Source: Verrucomicrobiota bacterium
GTDB lineage: Bacteria; Verrucomicrobiota; Verrucomicrobiia; Opitutales; Opitutaceae
Assembly: GCA_030916665.1 (NCBI GenBank)
Contig: JAUPWC010000307.1
Span: 1-6,220, forward strand
Reading direction: 5' to 3'
Length of the DNA stretch: 6,220 bases
Shown: positions 1 through 4,552 of the stretch, piece after piece
Layout of the letters: each line of letters opens with the position of its first letter
Position numbering within the stretch: the stretch's first letter is position 1
Notes under the pieces: model-generated
Told to the model about the DNA's origin: nothing
What the model saw: the letters and a program-made list of their open reading frames with translations, nothing else
The model's database searches: none
Translations under genes and position numbers: made by a program

Positions 1-325
1 AGCCACCACGGCGCTCGCCGCCGAAGCCGCCACGACCGCCGCCGCCGCCGAAGCCGCCGCCAGCCGGACGATCTTCCTTCGGACGGGCCTCATTGACCTG
101 GAGGGCGCGACCGCCGAGATCGACGCCATTGGTCTTCTCGATGGCCAGCTTGGCCTCCTCGGGGGTGCCCATGGTGACGAACGCGAAGCCGCGAGGGCGG
201 CCGGTCATCTTGTCCATGGCGACGTAGGTGTCGGTCACGGTGCCGAACTGGCCGAAGTAGGAGCGGAGCTCGTCATCGGTGGTCTTGAAGGAGAGGTTTC
301 CAACGTAGAGTTTGGAGTTGCTCAT
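1..325 (-). CDS. Glycine-rich RRM-type RNA-binding protein (3' end cut by window)
   Basis: A small single-RRM protein expected to bind single-stranded RNA in the cytoplasm. Only 108 residues are in the window; the stop lies beyond base 1. RNP2 is LYVGNL (residues 6-11) and RNP1 is RGFAFVTM (residues 45-52), correctly spaced for one RRM of about 80 residues. The aromatic RNA-contact positions Y7, F47 and F49 are intact. From residue 88 the chain becomes a Gly-rich tail with Phe and Arg (GGGFGGGGGRGG), typical of bacterial and cyanobacterial RRM proteins, some of which are cold-induced. The ATG at 323-325 starts immediately before the first RRM strand, so the start is secure. No clear Shine-Dalgarno sequence precedes it. 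It lies downstream of the thioesterase gene on the same strand, but the 231-base gap suggests separate transcription. Role as RNA chaperone or regulator is inferred from the family; the target is unknown. Confidence 0.93.
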   Translation of the reverse strand, partial: MSNSKLYVGNLSFKTTDDELRSYFGQFGTVTDTYVAMDKMTGRPRGFAFVTMGTPEEAKLAIEKTNGVDLGGRALQVNEARPKEDRPAGGGFGGGGGRGGFGGERRGG

Positions 326-556
326 GTGATAATTCGTAGATCCGTCGCCATCTGCCAGTCCGTTCCCAACTTGGGTTTCGAAATCATCACTTAAGCCAAA
401 CGCTCAGCCAACGACTCACCAGATCCTGTCATCCAACGCTGTCTCTAACGAGGCCACGAAGAACGCCGAAGCCGGACCCTGTGGCAAGGGTATTTTTTGC
501 GGCAAGCAGGGAAAACGTTTCGCGGGAGCGTTTTAACCGCTCCGCACAGCCGGCGT
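326..556. other. Intergenic region between RRM gene and thioesterase gene
   Basis: This 231-base stretch must hold the promoter and 5' leader of the RRM gene, which reads leftward. I could not find a convincing -35/-10 pair. Apart from the weak hairpin at 525-543 and a short TTTCGAAA palindrome near 376-383, I see no clear structure and no small gene with coding character. Confidence 0.5.
512..543 (-). terminator. Weak terminator-like hairpin after thioesterase gene
   Basis: Fourteen bases past the thioesterase stop (reading leftward) lies the stem GGAGCG/CGCTCC (525-530 with 538-543, 7-base loop). It competes with AAAACG/CGTTTT (512-517 with 529-534), which ends in four T on the minus strand. 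Neither has a long stem with a strong U-tract, so this is only a tentative terminator. Confidence 0.3.
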
Positions 557-1039
557 TCAGATCGAGTATTTCAGGCGGATCGGCTCGGGAATGCGCGCCG
601 GCCGGCCCGTTTCGACCGAGATCATCACGTAGTCGAACCAACCGTCGCAGCTCCGCTTGCCGTCGGGCCGCCGCTCGATCTCGAACTGGAGGCGCAGGCC
701 GATGGACGTGAATTTCTCGATCCAGCAGCGCACCGTCATGCGGTCACCCAGCAGGAGCGGACGCCGGAAATTCATCTGCGTGGACGCGATCACCCACCCG
801 TAGCCGAGCTTCTGAAACTCCGCCATCGGCATGCCGTAGCATCGCTCCATCTGGTCGAAGCGGGCGGCGAGCACGTAGTCCATGTAGCGGCTGCTGTGCA
901 CGTGCTGATACATGTCGATGTCGTCCGGCCGGACCTGCAGCTCGCTCTCAAACTTGGAGTAAACCAATCCGGGCGCGACAGGCTCGAGTGCATCCGAAGG
1001 GAGCGGGGCGTCGTTCACGCCTCGAAACTGGGCCGCCAA
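557..1039 (-). CDS. Acyl-CoA thioesterase, 4HBT/FadM-YbgC-like hotdog fold
   Basis: Probable hydrolase of acyl-CoA or acyl-ACP thioesters (4-hydroxybenzoyl-CoA thioesterase superfamily), acting in the cytosol as a small oligomer. The signature is VRPDDIDMYQHVHSSRYMDY (residues 36-55): D42 matches the usual catalytic Asp, H46-V47 the HVN motif and Y52 the conserved Tyr of the first helix. The motif reads HVH rather than the usual HVN, and Q45 replaces the common Gly. The following segment, GYGWVIASTQMNFRRPLLLGDRMTV, is the second part of the fold. At 160 residues the length is slightly above the usual 130-150. The start is uncertain: an in-frame TGA lies three codons before the TTG at 1037-1039, and the only later starts before the core are GTG (codon 8) and TTG (codon 25). 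Codon 25 gives the usual short N-terminus. No Shine-Dalgarno sequence decides between them. Substrate is unknown; the neighbouring lipid genes suggest long-chain acyl groups. Confidence 0.88.
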   Translation of the reverse strand: MAAQFRGVNDAPLPSDALEPVAPGLVYSKFESELQVRPDDIDMYQHVHSSRYMDYVLAARFDQMERCYGMPMAEFQKLGYGWVIASTQMNFRRPLLLGDRMTVRCWIEKFTSIGLRLQFEIERRPDGKRSCDGWFDYVMISVETGRPARIPEPIRLKYSI

Positions 1040-1083
1040 TCGGCACGGTCAAAAGGATTTCCTGAACTAAGCCAAACAGGTGC

Positions 1084-1196
1084 GGACCCTCAGCAACTTT
1101 AGTGGTTTTTGCGTCCAAAGCCTTCGGCTTCTGAGGGTTCTTAGCGCGGCTAATCCAGCCAGCGCGTGAAATTTCTAGCACGGCTTTCGCACGCGC
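1084..1196. repeat. Cluster of nested inverted repeats (possible structured RNA or cruciform)
   Basis: Three structures lie in 113 bases. First, GGACCCTCAG (1084-1093) pairs with CTGAGGGTTC (1131-1140), 10 pairs including one G-T, and encloses the small hairpin AAGCC/GGCTT (1118-1130), which abuts the outer stem. Second, GCGCGGCT (1144-1151) pairs with AGCC-A-GCGC (1157-1165) with one bulged base. Third, GCGCGTG (1162-1168) pairs with CACGCGC (1190-1196), an alternative to the second. On the minus strand this would lie about 45 bases upstream of the thioesterase start, so it could be a leader, a small RNA or a degenerate intergenic repeat. Confidence 0.4.
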
Positions 1197-1308
1197 CCGA
1201 CTTGTAAAGGCCGGGAATCTGCTTCTTGTTCCCCGACCCTGCAGCCCTGACCAAGCTGTCGGGATTCTGTAACTTCCCTGAATCCAGCCGGGTTCGGATG
1301 ACGTAACA

Positions 1309-1337
1309 GGAACAAATTCTCCCCCGACGCGCTCTGA
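1309..1337 (+). promoter_or_regulatory. ECF-sigma (RpoE-like) promoter candidate
   Basis: GGAACAA (1309-1315), a 17-base spacer, then TCTGA (1333-1337). This closely resembles the sigma-E consensus (GGAACTT, 16-17 bases, TCTGA). A start site about 6-8 bases past the -10 would fall near 1343-1345, just before the Shine-Dalgarno sequence at 1348-1352, which is a coherent arrangement. No sigma factor gene is in the window, so this rests on motif match and position only. Confidence 0.45.
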
Positions 1338-1347
1338 CCCGGCGCCG

Positions 1348-1352
1348 AAGGA
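1348..1352 (+). promoter_or_regulatory. Shine-Dalgarno site of the small gene
   Basis: AAGGA lies 9 bases before the ATG at 1362. It is the clearest ribosome binding site in the window; the larger genes here lack one. It supports translation of the 54-codon reading frame. Confidence 0.6.
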
Positions 1353-1361
1353 CACCAAACC

Positions 1362-1526
1362 ATGCTCGCCGCCATCATCACCCTCAGTCTCATCTCCCTC
1401 CTCGTCGCCACCGAGGCGGACCCGACGGGCTCGCACACCGAGACCGGCAAGGGCGAGCCTCTGCGTCCGCAGGGTCGGTCTGAGGCTAATCGCAAATCGG
1501 ATCACTCCGACCGCTTGGCGGCGTGA
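1362..1526 (+). CDS. Small membrane-anchored or exported protein, 54 residues, unknown function
   Basis: ATG at 1362, TGA at 1524-1526. The peptide starts MLAAIITLSLISLLVATEAD: residues 2-16 form one hydrophobic segment, followed by a polar tail (residues 17-54) rich in Glu, Arg, Ser and Gly. The segment could be a membrane anchor or a signal peptide cut near TEA-D (19/20), although the N-terminus lacks the usual positive charge. Coding is supported by the AAGGA site 9 bases upstream, nearly all G/C third positions over the first 30 codons, and the Asp/Glu/Gly-rich reading of the opposite strand, a typical shadow of a GC3-biased gene. Third-position bias weakens after about codon 32. A promoter of ECF type precedes it and a hairpin follows 9 bases after the stop. 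I recognise no family. It may act in the envelope under stress; that is inference from the promoter and N-terminus only. Confidence 0.6.
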   Translation: MLAAIITLSLISLLVATEADPTGSHTETGKGEPLRPQGRSEANRKSDHSDRLAA

Positions 1527-1535
1527 ATTCACGTT

Positions 1536-1558
1536 GCAGAAAGCCCACGGCTTCCTGC
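1536..1558 (+). terminator. Hairpin after the small gene, possible terminator
   Basis: GCAGAAAGCC (1536-1545) pairs with GGCTTCCTGC (1549-1558) across a CAC loop, with a single A-C mismatch, starting 9 bases past the small gene's stop. Only GTTT follows, so termination would be weak. It is the first of three hairpins before the desaturase start. Confidence 0.4.
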
Positions 1559-1580
1559 GTTTCCATCACTCCAGCGGTGC

Positions 1581-1630
1581 GCCGAGAAACTCGGCTTGCT
1601 CTGCCTTGGCGGGACACATTTTGTGCCGCC
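1581..1630 (+). promoter_or_regulatory. Two hairpins in the desaturase leader
   Basis: GCCGAG-AAA-CTCGGC (1581-1595) is a perfect 6-bp stem with an AAA loop. GGCGG-GA-CACA-TTT-TGTG-CCGCC (1608-1630) is a 9-bp stem with a 2-base bulge, ending 14 bases before the desaturase ATG at 1645. No Shine-Dalgarno sequence is visible, so folding near the start could affect translation or act as an attenuator. The structures are seen in the sequence; the regulatory role is inferred. Confidence 0.4.
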
Positions 1631-1644
1631 CTTCACCTGCTCTC

Positions 1645-2784
1645 ATGAGTCGTTTCTTCTCCTCCCTTGTTCAATGGGTCGATTCCGATTACTCGGTCGA
1701 ATCCCCTGAAGCCATCCGCGCGCAGCCCGATGGCGTCAATCTGGTCCGCTGCATTCCGTTCATCATCCTCCATCTCGGCTGCCTCGGCGTGATTTGGGTG
1801 GGTTGGAGCTGGTTCGCTGTCTGGACGGCTGTCGCTCTCTACGTGCTGCGAATGTTCGCCGTCACCGGTATCTTCCACCGCTACTTCTCGCACAAGACCT
1901 ACAGCACATCCCGCTCCGGACAATTCCTGCTCGCCCTCTGGACCGGCACCACGGTCCAACGCGGTCCGCTCTGGTGGGCGTACCACCACCGCCATCACCA
2001 CCAGCACTCCGACCAGGAGGAAGACGCCCACTCGCCGCACGTTCACGGTTTCCTCTGGTCGCATATCGGCTGGATCACCAGCAAGCGCAACTTCCCGACC
2101 GACTACTCCAAGGTCAAGGACCTCGCCAAATACCCCGAGCTCGTCTGGTTGAACCGCTTCGACATCGTCGTCCCGGTCCTCTTCGCCACCGGCCTGTTCG
2201 TGCTCGGCAACGTCCTCGAAGCCTACGCTCCCGGCCTCGGCACCAGCGGCGCTCAGCTCCTCGTCTGGGGCTTTTTCATCAGCACCACCGCCCTCTTCCA
2301 CGGCACCGCCTCGATCAATTCCTTCACCCACCTCTGGGGCAAGCGCCGGTTCAACACCACCGACGACTCCCGCAACAGCTTCATCCTCGCCATCATTTGC
2401 CTCGGCGAGGGCTGGCACAACAACCACCACCGCTACCAGTCGTCCACGCGCAACGGTTTCTACTGGTGGGAAATCGACCCGACCTACTACGGCCTGAAGC
2501 TCCTCTCCTGGACCGGCTTCATCTGGGGCCTCAAGCCCGTGCCGCAGTCCATCTACGACGAGGCCGCCCGCAACGCCCACGAGGACACCGTGCGCAAGTT
2601 CTCCGTTTCCTCCGTGCAGGAGGAGATCAACACGCTCAAGAAGGTCGTCCCCACCGCCGCCGCCATCGCCCTCGCCACCGCGAGCAGCTCCGCCGTCGCC
2701 GAACAGCTTCAGAAAAAAGACGGCCCCGCGATCCACAAGGACGTCACCGAGCAGACCCAGCATCCGGGCACCGCGCAGAAGTAG
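1645..2784 (+). CDS. Membrane fatty acid desaturase (delta-9 acyl-CoA/acyl-lipid type)
   Basis: A 379-residue integral membrane di-iron desaturase that would insert a cis double bond into acyl chains using O2 and an electron donor. All three histidine boxes are present: HRYFSH (78-83), HRHHH (115-119, followed by QHSD) and HNNHH (258-262, in GEGWHNNHHRY). NSFTH (225-229) is also conserved. Hydrophobic spans lie around residues 36-72, 92-103, 174-192 and 202-218. The frame is open upstream to a TTG at 1534, but those 37 codons coincide with hairpin DNA and do not resemble the family, so the ATG at 1645 (MSRFFSSLVQW) is chosen. After about residue 315 comes an unusual tail, with a helix-like SVQEEINTLKKVV, then Ala-rich and polar sequence. 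The TAG stop is the edge of a repeat element. The double bond it makes could be the substrate of the CFA-family enzyme downstream. Positional specificity cannot be read from sequence. Confidence 0.93.
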   Translation: MSRFFSSLVQWVDSDYSVESPEAIRAQPDGVNLVRCIPFIILHLGCLGVIWVGWSWFAVWTAVALYVLRMFAVTGIFHRYFSHKTYSTSRSGQFLLALWTGTTVQRGPLWWAYHHRHHHQHSDQEEDAHSPHVHGFLWSHIGWITSKRNFPTDYSKVKDLAKYPELVWLNRFDIVVPVLFATGLFVLGNVLEAYAPGLGTSGAQLLVWGFFISTTALFHGTASINSFTHLWGKRRFNTTDDSRNSFILAIICLGEGWHNNHHRYQSSTRNGFYWWEIDPTYYGLKLLSWTGFIWGLKPVPQSIYDEAARNAHEDTVRKFSVSSVQEEINTLKKVVPTAAAIALATASSSAVAEQLQKKDGPAIHKDVTEQTQHPGTAQK

Positions 2785-2890
2785 GGCCGGTCTTCAGCCT
2801 TCGCCAAGCTACGGCCCGACAAGCCGACCGGCCCGGTTCGGCTCGCACCCTCCCTCCAAATCCCCGCGGCCAGTCAAAGACTGGCCCTAC
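2781..2890. repeat. Composite palindromic repeat bounded by GTAGGGCC...GGCCCTAC
   Basis: Outer arms GTAGGGCCGGTC (2781-2792) and GACTGGCCCTAC (2879-2890) are inverted copies with one mismatch. Inside, GGGCCGGTC (2784-2792) also pairs perfectly with GACCGGCCC (2826-2834), and GGCCAGTC (2868-2875) pairs perfectly with GACTGGCC (2879-2886) across an AAA loop. The element starts within the last codons of the desaturase gene and supplies its TAG. Its ends resemble those of the repeat at 4763-4826. This is REP-like intergenic DNA, not a transposon with its own genes. Confidence 0.6.
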
Positions 2891-2895
2891 GTTCT

Positions 2896-2930
2896 GCCCC
2901 GCGCGCCTTTCCGCCACGGGGCTTTTCTTT
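2896..2930 (+). terminator. Intrinsic terminator of the desaturase transcript
   Basis: GCCCCG (2896-2901) pairs with CGGGGC (2917-2922) across a 15-base loop and is followed directly by TTTTCTTT (2923-2930). It has the stem plus T-tract form of a Rho-independent terminator and lies 112 bases after the desaturase stop. It implies that the FAD-protein operon has its own promoter. Confidence 0.65.
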
Positions 2931-2942
2931 CAGCGTCGCCCA

Positions 2943-2963
2943 GTGGGAGCGAGCTTGCTCGCG
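2943..2963. repeat. REP-like palindrome GCGAGC-TT-GCTCGC
   Basis: GCGAGC (2949-2954), TT, GCTCGC (2957-2962), preceded by GTGGGA. The string resembles the core of REP elements well known in Pseudomonas (GTGGGAGCGAGCTTGCTCGC). Only one arm pair is present. Confidence 0.5.
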
Positions 2964-3029
2964 ACTCGGACACGCATCCGCCCGCACCGGCAGGACGTAG
3001 TTTGGGACATGCATTCAATTCACCCAGCG

Positions 3030-3113
3030 TGTCATTCTGAGCGTAGCGAAGAATCCAGAATGATTACCGCCGGCGGATGTGTTGCTGGATTCTTCGCTAC
3101 GCTCAGAATGACA
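3030..3113. repeat. Perfect 29-bp inverted repeat with a centred 10-bp palindrome
   Basis: Left arm 3030-3058 and right arm 3085-3113 are exact inverted copies (core CATTCTGAGCG / CGCTCAGAATG). The 26-base loop has CCGCCGGCGG (3067-3076) exactly at its centre, with 8 unpaired bases on each side. When translated, the arms give the CHSERSEES and FFATLRMT peptides often seen in spurious database ORFs, in line with a widespread non-coding repeat. It sits between the desaturase terminator and the FAD-protein gene. It could form a cruciform or a long RNA hairpin. Confidence 0.75.
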
Positions 3114-3137
3114 GTGAGCGGGGATGCCTACCGGCCC

Positions 3138-3162
3138 TCCGCACTCCGTCTTCCGCACTCCG
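3138..3162. repeat. Short direct repeat upstream of FAD-protein gene
   Basis: TCCGCACTCCG occurs at 3138-3148 and 3152-3162 with a 14-base period, 19-43 bases before the ATG at 3181. The significance is unknown; it could be a binding site pair or low-complexity DNA. Confidence 0.4.
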
Positions 3163-3180
3163 CCATTTCCCAGTCCTGAG

Positions 3181-4494
3181 ATGCCCCGCACCGCCATCAT
3201 CGGCAGCGGGATCGCCGGACTCGGCTGCGCCCACTTCCTGCACCGTCACGACGCGATCACGCTCTTCGAGCAGGACAACCGCATCGGCGGCCACACCCAC
3301 ACCGTCACCGTGCCCGAACTCGGCACCGGCCGCCCGGTGCCGGTCGACACCGGCTTCATGGTTTTCAACTACGAGACCTACCCGCAGCTCACGCGCCTCT
3401 TCGCCGAGCTGAAGGTGCCGGTGAAGAAGACCGACATGTCGTTCAGCGTCCGCCACGAGGACACCGGCCTCGAATTCTGCGGCTCCTCGCTCAACCACCT
3501 CTTCTGCCAGCGCCGCAATCTCCTGCGTCCGTCGTTCTACCGGATGCTTCTGCAGATCGACCGCTTCAACCGCGAGGCCGTCGCCGCGCTTGAAGACTCG
3601 GCTATCGATTCGCAAACCCTCGCCGACTACGTGCGCGCGCGGAATTACGGCACCGACTTCCTCACCAATTACCTCGTGCCCATGAGCAGCGCCGTGTGGT
3701 CCACGCCGCCGGCCAAGATGCTGCAGTTCCCCGCGCGCACGCTGCTGCGTTTCTTTCACAACCACGGCTTCCTCGGCCTGCACACCCAGCACCAGTGGTG
3801 GACCGTGGACGGAGGCTCACTGGAATACGTCAAGCGGATGACCCCGCCCTGGCGCGACCGCATCCGCACCGGCAACAAAGTCGTCCGCATCCGCCGAGAG
3901 AGAGGTGGTGTGCTCATCACGACCGCCAAAGGCGCCACCGAGCACTTCGACCGCGTCATCCTTGCCGCCCACGGCCACGAATCGCTCGCCCTGCTCGCCG
4001 ACCCCACGCCCGACGAGACGCGCCTGCTCCGCGAGTTTCAGTATCAGCCCAACACCGCCACGCTGCACACCGACGCGTCGGTCATGCCGCGCACCAAGCT
4101 CGCCTGGTCCGCCTGGAACTACTCCATCGCCCGCGACGCCGGCGGCGCCATCGAGCCGATGACCATTTATTGGATGAACCGCCTGCAGGGCGTCTCTGAC
4201 CGCGAGAACTACTTCGTCTCCATCAACGGCGCAAACCGCATCAACCCGGCGAAAGTTCTCCGCACGATCGCCTACGAACACCCGCTCTTCACCCTCGGCG
4301 CCGTCCGCGCGCAGGCGGAGATCCCCGCCCTCAACGCCGCCGCCCGCGGCACGACCGAAACCTTCTACTGCGGCGCCTGGACCCGCTACGGCTTCCACGA
4401 AGACGGCTTCCTCTCCGCCGTGAACGTCGCGCAGCTCCTCCTTGGCCAGGACCCTTGGGCTGTGAACACGCCGCTGGGTGCCGCACCTAAATGA
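3181..4494 (+). CDS. FAD/NAD(P)-binding amine-oxidase-like oxidoreductase (COG2907 type)
   Basis: A 437-residue flavoprotein of the NAD/FAD-binding, amine oxidase/phytoene desaturase-like superfamily. The dinucleotide-binding fold starts at residue 4: GSGIAG (8-13) is the GxGxxG motif, E30 ends the second strand, and RIGGHTHT (34-41) is the second FAD motif. Other family hallmarks are NYLVPMSSAVWS near 163-174, WWTVDGGSLEYV near 206-217 and the C-terminal FAD-contact block CGAWTRYGFHEDGF (397-410). No transmembrane segment or signal peptide is obvious. The frame is open back to an ATG at 3124, but the Rossmann strand right after 3181 fixes the start. No Shine-Dalgarno sequence is visible. It is first in an operon with DUF1365 (58-base gap) and a CFA-family enzyme. 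In such cassettes the flavoprotein is thought to oxidise or reduce the modified acyl chain; the exact reaction for this protein is not known to me. Confidence 0.9.
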   Translation: MPRTAIIGSGIAGLGCAHFLHRHDAITLFEQDNRIGGHTHTVTVPELGTGRPVPVDTGFMVFNYETYPQLTRLFAELKVPVKKTDMSFSVRHEDTGLEFCGSSLNHLFCQRRNLLRPSFYRMLLQIDRFNREAVAALEDSAIDSQTLADYVRARNYGTDFLTNYLVPMSSAVWSTPPAKMLQFPARTLLRFFHNHGFLGLHTQHQWWTVDGGSLEYVKRMTPPWRDRIRTGNKVVRIRRERGGVLITTAKGATEHFDRVILAAHGHESLALLADPTPDETRLLREFQYQPNTATLHTDASVMPRTKLAWSAWNYSIARDAGGAIEPMTIYWMNRLQGVSDRENYFVSINGANRINPAKVLRTIAYEHPLFTLGAVRAQAEIPALNAAARGTTETFYCGAWTRYGFHEDGFLSAVNVAQLLLGQDPWAVNTPLGAAPK

Positions 4495-4552
4495 CTGCTG
4501 CCCGCAGCTTTCGTGCATCCCAACGGCGGGGTTGCGCGTAACAATCTCCGTC

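Larger units (their letters stand above)
1040..1361. other. Divergent intergenic region, rich in inverted repeats
   Basis: This 322-base gap separates the leftward thioesterase gene from the rightward small gene. It holds no ORF with coding character. The left half (1084-1196) carries several inverted repeats and the right end an ECF-like promoter and a ribosome binding site; each is listed separately. Stretch 1197-1308 shows nothing I can name, except TGTAAC (1269-1274), which could be part of a second promoter. Confidence 0.6.
2785..3180. other. 396-base non-coding block made of repeats and a terminator
   Basis: Between the desaturase stop and the FAD-protein start I see, in order, the composite repeat (to 2890), an intrinsic terminator (2896-2930), a REP-like palindrome (2949-2962), a 29-bp inverted repeat (3030-3113) and an 11-base direct repeat (3138-3162). 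The promoter of the downstream operon should lie between 2931 and 3180, but no convincing -35/-10 pair is visible. Reading frames across this block have no coding character. Confidence 0.6.

Noticed and set aside
497..1102. Plus-strand reading frame of 201 codons opposite the thioesterase
   Set aside because: The opposite strand encodes a clear 4HBT-type protein; this frame has no recognisable motif.
948..1532. Minus-strand reading frame of 194 codons over the divergent gap and small gene
   Set aside because: The acidic, Gly-rich part mirrors the plus-strand small gene, the rest covers inverted-repeat DNA, and it overlaps the thioesterase start.
1534..1644. TTG-initiated 37-residue N-terminal extension of the desaturase
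   Set aside because: The extension covers three hairpins, begins next to a terminator-like stem, has no Shine-Dalgarno site and is outside the family's usual N-terminus.
1633..2763. Minus-strand reading frame of 376 codons opposite the desaturase
   Set aside because: Its Gly/Glu/Asp/Val-rich composition is the standard antisense shadow of a GC3-rich gene.
3030..3113. Could the inverted repeat be an insertion sequence or MITE with target duplication?
   Set aside because: No transposase is present and the flanking bases show no obvious direct target repeat, so I list it only as an inverted repeat.
2781..3162. CRISPR array considered because of several repeats in one intergenic block
   Set aside because: The repeats differ from one another, are palindromes of unlike size and have no regular spacers.
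1794..3179. Long plus-strand reading frame of 461 codons overlapping the desaturase gene
   Set aside because: It is Arg/Pro/His-rich, as expected from a frame-shifted reading of GC3-biased DNA, runs through the terminator and repeats, and matches no family. The desaturase frame has all its histidine boxes.
3124..3180. Upstream ATG giving a 19-residue extension of the FAD protein
   Set aside because: The FAD-binding strand begins right after the ATG at 3181, and the extension is encoded by direct-repeat DNA.
3015..3200. Minus-strand 61-codon frame giving CHSERSEES and FFATLRMT peptides
   Set aside because: These peptides come from translating the two arms of the 29-bp inverted repeat; they are typical of spurious ORFs over this non-coding repeat.
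3817..4518. Minus-strand 233-codon frame opposite the FAD-protein gene
   Set aside because: It has antisense shadow composition (Gly/Val/Glu-rich) and no family motif.
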